Of a stretch of 64,000 nt of DNA, positions 13,901 to 28,900 are shown one piece after another. Source of the stretch: Dromaius novaehollandiae (Eukaryota; Chordata; Aves; Casuariiformes; Dromaiidae); assembly GCF_036370855.1 (NCBI RefSeq), contig NC_088132.1, positions 59,620,841 to 59,684,840 on the forward strand. Direction: 5' to 3'. Every line of letters begins with the position of its first letter. The stretch's first letter is position 1. The notes beneath the pieces are model-generated. The model was given only the letters and a program-made list of their open reading frames with translations. It searched no databases and was not told the origin of the DNA. The position numbers and the translations under genes are program-made.

Positions 13901-16900
13901 TTTGGTAAGGGGAAAAAAAAAGACACTGGAAGTTTCTAGACAGGAGGGAAAAAAAAAATAAGGGAAAATAAAACCTGGCAACCCTCTGTGAATCTTGCAC
14001 TGAAGGGCTTCCTGGAGGACAGTCTAGCACCATATACAGCACACTGCTTTACAGAGAAAAGTCAAGAACTAATTTGCGTAAGGAAAATTGTTTCTCAGCT
14101 CCAGTCTACCTAGTGTGAAGACAGAGAACAGCGGTTCCCTGACCAGCCCCCCAAGCTCCATTCCCTCCTTCCCTGGGCACCTTAGTTCTGGAACATTTTT
14201 TGCCATGCAAAGGGTTGCTTGGGAAGACAAGAGGGAGTCTCAGTTACCCGTGAGTGCAATGTATTAAACCATTACACCTTTCTAATCCAGCCAGTGAGCA
14301 GACATTAAGGACAAGAACATATGGCCAACTCATAATTTACTGGAGAAAAGGAATAGGGATAAGCAGCCCCTCACTTCACCTCGTATTACTCCCTTCTCTT
14401 CCTCTTTTTAAATACCTGAGCAGTTTTAAAAGAGGAGATGGGTGTCAAAAACAAACAGGTCCAGCAGGTTTTTGTAGAAGCAGGCAGCCGATGGCCCAAA
14501 CCGTGGCCTGCCCTGGCTGAGCGAGCACCGAGGAGCAGTGGAGCTATCGGCCATCAAGAAAACCCACGCAGAAGAAAGGCTCCCAGTCAGGCTCCATTAG
14601 TTTTGTTACTCACAGAGGAGTCGAAAGCCGCTAATGCAAAAATTTAGCAGGTTGTAGAAAAGCAGAGCGCTCTGGCAGTGCAGCAGGTTATTCCTCCCCC
14701 CCCCCCCCCCCCTCGGCCATAGCAGTGAATAAAGAGGCCCAGAAGCCTTCTGAGGAGCATGGAGCTGAGGTAAAACGGCAGGAGCCTTGCAGCAGAAGAC
14801 ATCATGGAAACTAACATCCTCCAAAACAAATTCTGACATTTCCTGTTTACATCAGGCAATCTCAGCCCAGAGGTCCCCAAGACAACAGGGCTCTCCTCGC
14901 TCAGGGAAGCTGTGGCAGCGACCCTGACCACACGGTCCCTTCCCTCTGCTGCTGGTGCACAGGCAGCACAGCTGGAATTGCCTCAGGTGGCATCTTCCCA
15001 GCAGAGGCAGCTTCTCTGCTGGATTACGGAGCCTTTCACCTGCCCGCAGACTCTGAAGCTTATAGGGCTTACAAACACCCGGCAACCAGCTCATCTCGGT
15101 ATCATCAGTATTTTTGCCCCTAACTCCCAAGAGGCCTGTGAGAAGTCTTCTCCAGAGCTGATACTTAGTATGAGCCCAGTTAAGAGAACGCCTCCGGAGC
15201 ACCTGGCCCACACCAGTGGGGCTGACTGGGGCCAGCCTGTCTTTTGAAATCGGAAATGCTTCAGGCACGGGATTCTCAACAGCGGGTTTACAATGCTCCA
15301 CAAGAAGTCTAATTTCATGTTATTAGATTCACGCTACCTGCTCTAAAGCTAACTAGGCCCCAAGCGTCTTTGCAGCTTTGAGGACAGGCAGCACGGGTGC
15401 CCTGCCGGTCACCGTGCCCCCTCGGAGCACCGTGCACCCCGTCACTGCACATCGCAGCCCCCACAGCTGCACCGCAACAGCGCTGGCCCGCCAAGCCAGA
15501 CACGCACGGGCCTCTGCCTTCAGCGGTCACAAAAGTCCTGGCTTTACTTACAGAAACACAGCAACGCTTATGCTGTTCAGGCCTTTAGGGTCTATAAGCG
15601 CTCACGAAGCGGTACAGAGAAGCACACCATAACAAGATAAGAAGGTTGTACCATTGAGAAAAGTGTCCTGATCAGGAATGAAGAAGGCTCCTGAGCACAT
15701 TGCTGCCAGAAGTATAAGCTTAATAAACCAGAATCTGGATGAGAAAAAAAGAAAAAAGAGAAGTCATCTGGTTATAATAGCAATTAACAACTCAAGTACC
15801 ATAAGAAATCTCTATTTAAAGCCCAAGTCTTAAGTAAGAGAGAATCAACCTGTGTTGGCTGATTGTCATTTAAGTTAATTTGTACTTGACTGTGTTATAT
15901 CTCACAGAAGCAGTAAAATCAACTCCTCTTTCCCCTCCTCCCCCCATACTACACCCAACTGGAAAATAGGCAAAACCAATCCAGAAAGAGGCATGGAAAT
16001 TTGGCAAGCAACCAAATACTCACCCATTATGAACGTAGGCTCGGCAGCTTTTGCTGTTGTTTATTTTGATAGTGAACAAGAAGAAGAGAAAGAAGAAACA
16101 GGCCATTCCAAAACAGACTTTGTACACGGCAGAGTACCCCACCAGCTTCTCGCACATGTCTCCCGCCTGAATGCCCTTGCACAGCTGCTCGTAGAAAGGG
16201 ATCTGGAAAGCACAGCAAGTTACAAGCCATTAGGGCGAACGCAGGGCTCCCGGTAACCAAGCCTACATCAGCCTTTGCACCACCAATATTTCACTGGCTT
16301 CATCTAACATTAGCACCTTTCACTGTGGTTACCCCTCAGCCTGGACTTAACGGTTCACGGGACATAACATCATGTAAAACACAAGTGCCTGGAGTTTTCC
16401 AGAGCCTCAGCTGCCAACCCCTTTCCCGCGCTCCGGGTACAAGCCCACCTACCTTTCCTTCGGCTCCGCTGGCGTAAGCCACCCCTCACCGCCCATTCCC
16501 GCGCCCCGGGAACCCGCTCCTTCCTCGCACGCTTCACAACAAAACGCCCTGGTCTTGCCAATCACCCCGCTCCCGTGGAGCCGTGCTGGCGGCTCTCTCA
16601 GCACGAGGGGCCGGGGCCGGGGGCGCGGGGCAGGAAGCTCTGCCTCGCATTGCCATCACCAGAAACGCACACTGAAGCGTGCCCAAACGGCACGGGAGCA
16701 GCAGCTCCTCTCTCCTCCACCGCAGCTTCGGAAAGGGCGTTGGGCCAGTTGCCCTGATTTTTTTTTAAATTAGCAGAGAGGTAGGAAAATTCCACCTTTT
16801 TCTCGACTCATTAAATATTTGCCTTTGAGGCCTTGCCGGTGGTGTAAGAGGAAAGCAAACAGCCGCACATTTTGGCCTCTGTTTCAGCACATGGACGTGA

Positions 16901-19900
16901 CACTGAACGCTCAAAAAGCAGGTTTCTGTGTCCAGGATCCCGGCATGTGCGGCATCCTCGTGACGCCAAGCCCCCCTTGCCTTCACAGCCAGGGAGCTGT
17001 TGAGCTGCTCAGAAATAGAAGCATTTAATTAGAAAGCCACTGGTCATCTCAAAGAAGTAAAGGCCTCCCTGTATGCTAACAACCCCTCAGCTGAAGCTGG
17101 TGAGACTAGTAGAGCAACACATCAAAGCCTTTAAAATTCATCATGGTTACCTGCACAGGAGGCAGAAGACGATGCATGCCAGGACAAAACACTGTACAAA
17201 TAGGTAACTTGGGGAGATGAAACGGGAATCAAGGTTTCAGAAAGCATTCAGCCAGGGCAGATTTCACATAAGAAAAATATGCAAAGATTGTAGGCAACAC
17301 CATCCATGAACATTTACAAGAAAGAAGGAAAAAAAAAATACCAGCCTTCACTTCTTTCCGCAGACAGGTAAATACATGAAAACAGGAAAGGGAAAGCACA
17401 GGCAGGGCTGCAGAACAAACGGTGAGACAGAGCTCCCCGCGGGGTGGAAAGCCCTCTGCGAGCAGGAAATGGGGAACAAACATGTAAACTGTTGGGTCCC
17501 AGCTGCCAGGCTCAGACAGCGTGCTTCCTTTAGCCCAAGGTGCACGCTTCCCACAATTGCTAATAACCAAAGCCAGTCAGAAGTCCAACCACCTTTTCGG
17601 CAGTCACCCCCAAAGAGTAGGCATTTTAGCAGCTCGTGACAACACAGAGTTAAAACGTTTGCTTGCTAAGTGTACAGAAACAGAGGAAAAACTGAACTAT
17701 AATACAGGGCTGGTCCTAGGTGGGCTACAACCAGATGGGAAGATAAAAAGCAGGAGGTTTCAAAGCAGCTGTGTCACATTAGAAAAATGGATTCAAGTTG
17801 CACCATGCTGAGATACTCTCCTAGAAGTAACTCAAGGATCAGTAGCGCTGCTTAAGCTGCACAATAAGCGAGTCCGTCCAACTTACTTGCATTCAAGAAT
17901 TATTAGAGAGCTCCTGAGAAACCACCTGAACCATCAGCAACACCTTTCCTCAGTCTTGAAACACAAGGGAAATGTCAGACTCTGCCAGCATTCAGAAAGA
18001 GTAAATGGATTGACTGAAAAAATGAAAACACTACCAATGCCCCAGAAATGCCAGGGAGAGCAATCAGTTTATTAATTCTTTTCAATTCTTTGCTTATAAT
18101 TGCCATCAAGCAACACAGATTTAAAAGGCACATCACATTGAACTAAACAGTATTTCTGAGATGTTTGTTTGTAAGCGGATGCATTTCTGTAAGACCTGAA
18201 CTTGGTACCAAACAGCATTTTGATTATGGGACTTAAAGAAGAAAACAAAAAATACCATGGAACTTGATTAATCAACTAGCTAATTAAAAACAGATCTCCA
18301 GGTAGCTGTAAATGGTAAACTGTAACTTCTTTAATTGTGTAGGTTTCTGAGATCTTGAAGGGATTTTCTGACCCTACGTACTTTTTTCCATTCTGTAGTA
18401 ATTTCCTTACAGATCAGGCTGACAGAGAATGGATGGATTCACAAGAACAATAGCCGAGTTTGTGCCCGCACAAACAAAGAGCTCAGCCATTATGGAGCAC
18501 GCACAACCCTTACGTACTCATAAATGATGGCCACGTGGCCCTGTGGGATTGAACACCCCTTTCTGAGACCAGTGATCCTGAAGTAACAAAACATGAAGAA
18601 AAGCAAACCCTTGGGGGCCTGGCAGATGATAAACGTGAGCACAAGGCTGGGCACAGAAGGGCTGCTCTAAGGAAAAGGGCATGCTTTCACCAGAGGGTCA
18701 TCTGCTGCCGGAAACAATTTATCAAGGCTTATGTGGGCTCTCAATCACTGAAAGTCAAAAGAGACAAAAGCGACTTTTCAAAACTCTACTTCTGGTTGGG
18801 AGAGGTAATTCGGGACCGGCTGTATGGTTGCGCGACCCTCTCAGCCCAAGACGAGCCTCTGTTGCTGCCACGGACGCGAGTCCCGTAGGCCAGGTCCAGC
18901 ATACTGCCTCGCGCCAGCCCTCGCTGTGCCCGGCTGTCCCCGTGCAGCCGTCGGGCCACTCCAACCGCACCGTCCACCTCGCAGCCTGCCCAGCGCGGGC
19001 GCCGCTACGCTCTCCCTCTGCTGGGTCGTTCTGCCAGCTCATAAACTCATGGATTGGTTATTTCGCAAGCTCGATACAGGGAAATATTTACCTTTATGTT
19101 TTTAAAAGCAACATAATCTGAATTCTTTGGCCTGCAAGCGGGAGACAAAGCATCTTACCCAGGAACTGTGTCTGCTCGCAGGACATTAATGCCTCCACAG
19201 CTGCGTTAGCAACAACGTTATCAGGGCAAATCAGCAATTTTCGGAGCGCGAAGCCCTTTGCTGCAATGGCTGGATCCACACGAGCAGGTACAGACCATCC
19301 TAAACTTGTTTTGCCCTCACTGCTTGTGCTGGCACCCCAAATAACAGCGTGTGGCTCTGAGCCAACACGGCCACGCAGCTCCCGGGTGCCAGCCACCGCT
19401 GAGCCAGGACCACCGGTACCCAGCCCTGTGAGTGCAGGACTGCAAGAAACGGCATCGCGGAGAACAGCAGGGGAAAACCGTGTCTGAATAGGACTAAAGG
19501 GTCAGAGAAACCGGACTGCTTTAATCTGGATGTCCTCATCAAACACAGGGAGAACGTGGCAAATGAAATTTGTGATAGAAAAGGGTAGGGAAGACATAAA
19601 AGAAAATGTGTACGTGGCTGCAGGGACAAAGAGGAAGAACAGGTAAAACCACCCGTCTTGAATAGCTAAGAAAGGGAATAGAAAGACAAAAGCCCATCTG
19701 CTCAAAACGTATGCCATCTTGCATATGTAGCTGAATTCTTACAAGAAATAGGCAATGGACAGCTTCATTAAAAAAAAAAAAAATTCTGGCAAATTTGTTT
19801 TAACACACTGTAATGCAGTTAAGGACCAAGACCTAAATCTGGCTGCAGAAAAAAGTCAGAAAGCATGCTCTGCCTGAACACATAACCCTCTAAAACTGAA

Positions 19901-22900
19901 ATGCTTTGACACAAGTGGACTTGGTTTCACTGGAGTTTATTCTCCTGAATACCTCTTTCTGATTTTCTTTCATTATTTGAGACATTGATACTTTCAGGAT
20001 AAACTCACTAGTTTTCAAGCACCTTTTATTAAGAAAAATAAATCAAAATACTGTTTTGACAAACCAAAACAATTCTCTCTCTCTTTTTCCCCCAATTATT
20101 CTTTCAAACCCTGTGAAACACAACATTCAACAGAATGTTTGAGGGTAAAGCAATACCTGTTCTTCAACCAACTGGCATAACTGCAAAAAATACATATGGA
20201 CCCAGGCATAGAAGTCCTTCCTCAGGTTGGGTCCTGCTTTGTTTCCTTGTCTTGATTCATGTTGTACCCCATCTTTTTCCTTGAGACACAACCTTGCTCC
20301 TCTGAAATCTATTCCGCACACTAATACTCAGACCTTTTTCCTGGCCAAAATCATCCTTTCCCTTACTATCCCTCCACTGCTTCTTGCTTTTCCCCCAGAC
20401 ATAAAACACAAATGACTTGACTTCTTTCAATATTTTTCATAATTTGGCCCTCCAGGCCTCTCTCCCATGGTGTCCTATATACACAGGAGCAGCTCAGGGG
20501 AGAGGGAAGAAGCCTGAAAAGAACATAGAAAAATCTCTCCAGAAAGACAGTGTCCTTTCTTTCTTCAATTCTTAAGGCTCATCACACAGTACTAGGCCCT
20601 CAAAATGCTGCCAGCTTGATTAGGAATCAAGGTTTTGATACCATAACCAAATATTTCATAGGTACTGTGCCCTCCCATTGACGGAAGGTTTCATCTCCCC
20701 ACGAAGTCTGGTGAGGATGTGGAACTGAGCTCACCCATTTTTCCATCCATGTTACAGCACTTGGAGCAGGGCCCTCACTCTGAGCTGGCACTTGCAAAAG
20801 AACTGAAAAACCAACCCAAACTTGTGGGACAGTTGGTGTCCAAACACTGCAAAACTTCTTTAAAAGTCTCTCTTTAAGCTGTCCAAAAAGCCACTTGCTG
20901 TGGCTTACTCCCAAAATAATTTCAAAAGTCTAAAGGCTACAGTGCTACAATAAATACTTTTAAAACTACTTCAGACTTAAGAATTTATAGCCAACCAACA
21001 AAACAAAGAAACCCATTTGCAAGGGTTAGATTCCTTTCGCATAACATTAGGATGATTATTTGATCTCTAGACTGGTAAAGGAGACAGTTCTACATCAAGA
21101 CTCTGGCTCAGTAAAGGACTGCACTCAAATATTTGTCAATTTTTCGTGTCAATTTTAATATTAAAAAAAATCTAACTAAAATTAACTAAAATTCTCTTCT
21201 CAAAAAAGAGAGGGTGAGGCTCTAGAAGCATCATGCAAAGCTTTTGCATACAGTCTGGCTTCAGGAGCTAACAGTACTCCACCATCTGGCCCAAAGCAAT
21301 GGAATCAATAAGTGCCCAGCACTTTCAAAACACATTTCATTATTAACCAGTCTCAGCTTCCCAGTCTGGATAGATACTTTCAAGGTGCACTCTACTACAA
21401 CTGGGCTGAATTAGCTTCAGGAGTCTTTGAACTTTCCACAGCCCAGAACATAATTATTAAATTAGAGAGCAGATAAAGAAAGCCTACTTTCAGATGCTCC
21501 ATTTCCCATTCAAAGCCATCAAATGCTCTAAATTAAGAGGGCAATTATCTTTCCACTTCACACTAACAGCTACTCTTTGTGCCATTTCTTCCTACGGCTG
21601 AGCTTTCAACAATAAGAACTGGAAAAAAAATTTGGCAATACTGAAAAGCATGTTGTTGAAGGCTGCTTAATGACTCTGAATCACTTTTTTGTTTGGATAA
21701 AATGTATTCTTTTTTGTTGGGGATATAAACGGCATTAAAACCATTCTATTGGTGGAAAATGACTGTATGAAATTTGAACATGAGCATGTAATTTGTCTTC
21801 TACACACTTCAGTTCCTTGGATTATCCACTTTTTGCCAATCTAAGCATCTAGTAAGCCAAAGTAATTCCTGGCAAGCAATTTCAGCATGCACATGTTAAG
21901 CAGTTTTAAAGTCACAGGTCATGGACAAACATCATGTCTGTACTGGGCATTCTTACAGGGCTACCCTCAACCTCTGATGACCAGCAGCCATCAGGCAAGG
22001 TCACTGAGAATGCAGCACAGAAGCCCTCAAGCTAGCCGTGACATAAGCCAGTCAGCTCATCTGTGCTGCATTCACAGGGTGAATTCAACTGGATCCGGAG
22101 GGAAGGTTTCGCAGATAACAAAGACAAGCACGTAGGGTAAGCAGAGACTCAACACGACCAGCAACCGGTTAAACCAGGAGCAGCCCCAACTGCAATCCCA
22201 CTGGCGCTCTAACACCGCACAACTAGATGCCTGCGGCGACTGAGTCCTTCTGAACCTCTAGGGCAAGCTGGATTACAACTGCACAGCAGGCCTCATGCCA
22301 CATTTGATGCTGAAGCTAAGTTTCAGTCCTACACTACTTAACTTTTAAAAGTTAAATCCGACCATTTTTCCCTCTCCCTAAAAAACAGACTTTTTTCTTG
22401 TAGTTTGCAGAGGGTGAGAGAGAATTTGTGCTACTGAGACTGACTTGGGTGGCTTAAAAAAACAACCCAAAAGACATGGAACAACAGCTCTAGTGTGTGG
22501 CCTCAAACAGGCTGGTGAACATTTAGCTCAGGAAAGCTATACTAAGACTCTGAAAGAAACTTGCTTTTAAAGTCTTGTTTTAGCCACAGCTCCCTTCATT
22601 CTTTTGAAGCTTTTTTTAATTAAAAAGACAATTAGATCTGAACAGTATCTGCTGTGGGTAGAGGCCATGGGAACATGATGATTCACACACACTTAAGAAA
22701 CCCTTTGTAAAGGATTCAGCATTGTGCGCTGTGGTAGCCTGTCACATAACATCAAGGAACACAGAATTAAAATTATAAATGCAGCCCTGGAAGAGTTATC
22801 TTTGATTTTTTTCTGCTACTAAACTAGTTACCGAAGCCAAATGCAATGTTAGAGTGAACTTGTGAGGAATCCCATGCCAGAGATGCCTTTACTAGCTAGG

Positions 22901-25900
22901 ATTAGGCTACCCTTTCTGTTTCCTCTGCTATTACTTTGTGTTCTGTCTGACGGAGCCCAAAGGACAAAACATCTCCTTTAAAAGCCACTGAGGTTCCTGA
23001 CGAGTTTCTCATTTGAAAAGGTTTACCAAAAAAATAATCTGTTCTACCGTAGCATATCCCATAACAGACTCTAGTGAAACCACCTGCCCAGCCAATGTAG
23101 GCTGGGTTTATTGCAATGGATTTCTACACAACAAAAGAGGAAGAAGGCCACTAGTCCTATGATCCTTGACTCTTCCCGTTGTGAAATAAACTTGAAGGGT
23201 GAGCAATCGATAGGAACAGGCAGAACACAGAAACTTGTCCCTTTTGGGTTTCGAAGTGGTGGGGTGGAGGGAATCGACTGCCTCTTGATCATGCAGAACA
23301 GTCCCCAGAGGAAACACTGGAGGGATTGCCCATGTACCCAGAGAGACCTAGAGGGAGCCCCATTTCTCTTTGGGGCTGATAGCGGAGCTGTCTCTCTTAC
23401 TTACGTGCACTTTCATTTCGTTCGCTACTGTTGTTGACATCATGATGCAGCAGATGATAGTCACCAGGATGAAGTAAAGCGCATACATGAACCGGGTACT
23501 TGTTGACTGCTTTATCTTGGGGCAGCATTTGCAGCACAAGGAACAAGCAGCAATACCACAGCAGCAGGCCAGCTGGAAAGCAAGACAAAAACATAAGTCA
23601 TTCCATCATCACTGCTGCTTTCTATTGCCTAAGTCAGAAAGGGAAGCTGGGAGACTTCCTATGAAACTCCAGAATTTCTTGAGTCATCTCTTCCCATCTG
23701 ATCAGTATTGAAGTGCAAACAGATTGTCTTGTTTACCAAAAGTCACCATGTTTAAACATACCAATTCCTAGTTTTCCCACATACTAAGGATGAAGGCGAG
23801 TATGAACTGCTCCTGATTTCTTAATCCTATTTTCTGATATTTCCATGCAGTTTATGGTCCTGGTATGTTTTGCCCAACAGAACAGTCACCGCAGTGATGA
23901 GGCTCTCTTTCTTGTAATATACTCTCCCGCCTCCACGGTGAATAAACAAATCTGTGCAAGAAGGACACAGATTGCAGATATTTGCTTTTAGCTTACAGAC
24001 AAAATGACTTGGTTTCTCATACAAGTTGGAGATGGGTTTTGCTTCACAACAAGCTGTATAGATGCATTTTCAATTCATCAAAGTCATACTGTACATTTTA
24101 AGGTGCAGTATGTACATACAGGAACACACTTTTTTTGCCACAAACTTTCTGTGCTACTAGAGACTGAGGAAATTAAAGGTTAATTAAACTGCTTAAGCCA
24201 CACTTGGGGATAGTTGTGCTCAAGGCTGCCTAACAAATAACAACAAAAATGCTGACAGTCCTAAATCTTGGGCAATAGAGGAAGAACATGGAAATATATT
24301 TTCTTTCTAGCTTATTACAAACAAAGCGAGAGAAAGGTGAGATTGAAGATCATATTATATACATATATTTTTATATATATGTATGTGTGTGTATATACAT
24401 ATATGTGTATATACACATATATGTGTGTGTGTATACATATATACACACATATATAGAATTTTTTTTATATATATACATATATATAAAAATATATATAAAA
24501 TATACAAAAAGAAGCTTGTGTATACACATACACGCCCCTCATGTAAGACAACAGTGTCCCTGGCCAGGCCCTTCCTTGCAAAAGGAGCCAGGTGAAGCTG
24601 CCTCTGCTGAGCAAGCAGCGGTGACCAGAGGAGACACCCGAGCGTGCGTGCTGGTGGGACACCTTCTCTTCCACCCCCTCCCGCAGCCCTAGAGCCGCTC
24701 ACCGCTCCCCTCCGCAGGGACCATCTGCGGCCAGGGCCCCGCACGGCAGCGGGGCGCTGCCGGGGCCAGGGGCACACAGCACGCCAAGAGCCGCTGAGGC
24801 CGCTTTGCCCGTGTTTCCTTCAGCCCTGCGAGGTGACGCAGGGGCAGAGCCGCAGCTCTGCCCAGACGTTCAGGAAACCCCGCTGCTGCCCAGCAAGGAG
24901 CTGTACACGATGGCAGGCATTTCTTAGCCCTTGCCAAGGGCTTCAAAACACGCTTGTTTTTTCACTGAGGGAAACGTCCTAATCAGCAAAAGCCACATTT
25001 AAGTTGCCCTGACAAACTTCACTTGCTCATATGCATCTTTAGACACTAAACCATCACATACTGTTTTCCTCCTAAGACACTTCCTCTTTCAGTATCGAAG
25101 ACTGTCCAGCCTAGAGAAAAAGGCAACGGTTTGAGAAGTTTGTTTGCAGACGTGTATCTGATACGACTCCACAGGATCTCACATCTACGCTGGTTGGTCG
25201 AAGAGCCCTAAACCATTTTGAAGAATTGTCTTGAAAAGACTCGCAGCTTGTTATTTCCTTGCGGTTATTATCAGTTGCAATACTCACGCCCAGGCTTCCT
25301 GCCTTCAGCCCCACACAGCGGGTGCATCGAATGACGCGAGGGCTCAGCTACTGACGGCTGCTCAGCTTTTACAGCAAATAAAATGGGGGCAGTTCAACTC
25401 AACTCCTGCTCTACAGTGCTCTCAACTCATCACCGAATCTCACGCCAGAGGAGAGAGCGGCCTCAAAGCAAGCAACCACTAAAACTACTGCTGCTGCAAA
25501 CAAAAAACACCCCCCCCCCCAAAAAAAAAACACACAAAGTTCAAATTGTGTGGAATAAACAAAAAGGGCTCACACTGGCACCAAAGTTAGAATAAAAAGC
25601 ACTATGTGTATAAACACACCGTGCAAGTGCACTTCTGAAATAGAAGGCAATGGGGGCTGAATGGATATTTTAATTCTGATATGTACTGAAATTAAGTTAA
25701 TGCTTACAGCATCAACTACTAGACAAAGAAATAACAAAGCTATGGCAAGTTACTGATTCAGCAAACAAATGGAATAATAGTATTTCAAACCAAAAATATA
25801 TCAGAAAAGTATAAGCCATCCACTTAAGAATTATGGAAAAAAGGAAAATAGCAGTACTAGAGCTCTTTTCAATCTGCATCAACTTAAGTGCTCAAACTAT

Positions 25901-28900
25901 CCAGGATGAACTTCAACTGCTGGCTATATTCACCATAAGGTTAAAAACTACACTAAAGAATTAAAAAGGCATGCAGCTTTGGCATTTGTAAGAGTGAGAG
26001 GGGAACAATGTTTCCTAAGCCAGGTGCTACACAGCTCTGCCAGTGAAACCTCATTCATGTCCAGCAACGTGTCTGCTATTCCAGTCCTGGGTCTCTGGAG
26101 CTGCTATTTAAAGCAACAAATACTTAAATAGAACATAACTCATTTATGCTTTGTACCACATTATTTAGAGCGACTTTAATGATAGCTTCTAATAGCTGCC
26201 ATGCAATCTGTAAGTTAGCAATATTTATGCAAAATACCAGTGCAGCCACCTTATTTCAGATGCGCTCCTTTGAGCATTCTGAATAGCCATGGAAATGCTA
26301 GAAAGCTGGTTATTGGGCCGCAGCCTCAAGCCTCTCTCTCTCTTTTTTTCCCTATTTTTTTTAGCTCTAGCTATGAGCAACTACATTCCAGAGTGGACCG
26401 CAATGAAAAGGGTGTTATCCAAACGTAAATGAAAACAGTCTCTGTGTCAAAAAGTAAGATGCCGGCAGCACATTACTGGCCTGAGAGGTTTCAAAGACAT
26501 TACCTTTGGATGACAGAGCTCAAGTCCACCTCCACAGCAAATTCTCTGTCAGACAGGTTGACCTTGAAGGGCAGCTACACTGTGGAGCCTCTCTAATGCC
26601 ATGTGCCTTACCATGGGCATGGCCCAGCTCACCTCACCTCTTCCTTCTCACCACTTTAAGATCAGCTGCCCTGCCCAAGGACGCGGGACCCACAGGTGCA
26701 GAAGTGCAAGCCCCTGAGAAATCTCTTAACATGTTAAAAAACAGGCTGTGAAGAAGCAAGTAATGTCACAAACCTTTTACATGTTATTTAGCTGATCATT
26801 AAACAAGTCTGCAGGAGAAACAGTTTTGGATCGCTTCCAATTTCTCTGGAACACTAGTTTTTGCCAGACCTAGTCAAAAGCTGAAAACTCACCTCCCAGC
26901 GCAAATTCTGGGAAAAAACAAACAATAACTTACATCCTGTTTTAGAGCAACAAACGCTCTTCCAGAGGATGAGTCCTGAAGAACAAAACATGCTTCCTAG
27001 TTTTCAGAACAAAAACCAGAGAACCCAAGGCCCAACACCTGTACAAGCAGGCAGGCCTCGAGGATCCTGTCCACACTTACAGAGCCGGGAGCCGAGCTCG
27101 CCATCCCGAGATGCGATCCCTGGGAGCCCTGGGTTCCCAAGAGCCCAGCACCACCGCAGCAGGGAGTCAGGCTGCGCTGGCAGAGGTCTGTCACAGCTGC
27201 GAGCGATTCTGGCTTAAACTCCTTCTGGTCCAAAGATTCCCACAAGTTAGCAGTAAGCATGAGTATGTACGGTCATCCCAATTCCCTCCCCAGTCTTACA
27301 TCTCTTTGTTTTTGGGCAAGCATCAGTGTCTGACAATAATTACAAGGACTACATAAATATTTGTGCTTTCCACAAATATTTATAACCAACCTCCCCCGTT
27401 GTGCTAATCTACTGAGGAGTCAGGCCTTCACAACGCAGCCTGGTTATCTGCTCTGCTCACTGCTACCCTTCAGGAGCTCGGAGAGTGTGCGACCATAGCG
27501 TATTTGAAATTCTGAAACTTGAGTATCCAGTTTACTTGCAGAGAGTTCAGTGATTTGAACTGGCTGGATAATGGCTTATTTGACACTGGCTTCACAGTAC
27601 CAGCTGTGGAAAGCAGTGGTGGAAACTTTTCTGTTTTGTTTTGTTTTTAAAAAATTATTCAATATACAGTTTCACATCCATCTCTTTTGGTGGCAGGACT
27701 GGCTTAAGGGCCACTGGCTCCCCCCAACCTTTCTCCTCTGCCAGCCACTCACTCCTACCCTCGCACCAGCATCTCACCAGCACTTATAAGAGCTGTTTCT
27801 GGTGCTGGGGGTAACCAAATCAAGAAATCAGATGGGTTAAAGAAGAAAAAAAAGGGGGGGGGGGGGGAATGAACAGTCCTTCTCAGCTGCCTGATGATAT
27901 CTGCTACGCAATGACAGAACTAGTTCTACCATTTCAACCGAGGGGACAGCAGAGGTCAGTCCCATGCGCTTCGACCCAGCCGATTCACCTCCTCCGGACG
28001 GACGCGTTCCCATGGTATCTTTCTATTGTTTCATTTGAGGAGAGTGCAGGAGGCCCCTGTCAGACCAGGAGAACAGTCATTTTACATCCACACAGTGAAG
28101 ATCAGAAACTAGAAATAGTGCAGTACAGACCACACAACAGCCCTAGTCAGGGCTAACCCTTTTTCCAAGTATAGGCAGCCCTGGATATATTTGCACATTC
28201 CTGCCCTATTTCAGCTTGGGGAACACCTATGGTTAAAAAAAAGGTTAGGCAGGTTAACAAAACAGGGTAAAAGCAGGTTTAGCATCTTGCGTGTGAGCTA
28301 CTCCTTCCCTACAATGAATAGTCCATCACCGTATACTCAACATCTGCCACGTGTAAGTTTTTGCAAGTCTATGATCCAAGCTGATAAATCAGCAGAACTA
28401 GATACAACAGTAATGCTAAGCACGCACATAATTATTCACATACAAGAATGAGCTGCAGAGTGGATATGTCCTGCCTACTGCTTTTATAGAGACAGTGACA
28501 TTTTAGGAAGGTATTTTCCAGAGACATTTCCAAAAAAAACCCAAGGATCATTGAAAATATTTTGTGTAGCCATTAAAAGAAAGTCCATTAAAATAAAGTG
28601 TATCTCAGTACAGGAGTTCCAGGATCGCTGCCCAAAATAGCCTCTGGTATTTTTAATATACACAAACCATAGGAAAGTATCAAACTTGTCACAGCAAAGC
28701 ACTCTTCCGTTTGGGAGACTTAAGCAGAAATGGTAAAAATCAAAGTGAAGAATAGCAGATTAAATAAAAAAACAATGCACGCTTACATGAAATGAAGACT
28801 TAACAGTGCTTCACCTCTTTCCTTCTAAATTACTGCCCAAACAGTGTAGACAGAAAGATTACATGCCTTCTGGCCATTCCATAGAGCAAAGGAATGTGCC

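Larger units (their letters stand above)
10855..15651 (-). other. SERINC5 introns 4 and 5
   Basis: Introns of 1,624 bp (10855-12478) and 3,079 bp (12573-15651). They hold a CAAA microsatellite near 10.9 kb, a 17-base C run at 14.7 kb and a GC-rich patch at about 15.37-15.54 kb. No further gene was seen. Confidence 0.7.

Noticed and set aside
24268..24777. Open frames rich in Tyr, Ile, Val and Cys around 24.3-24.8 kb
   Set aside because: They are translations of an AT/GT microsatellite running into a GC-rich patch.
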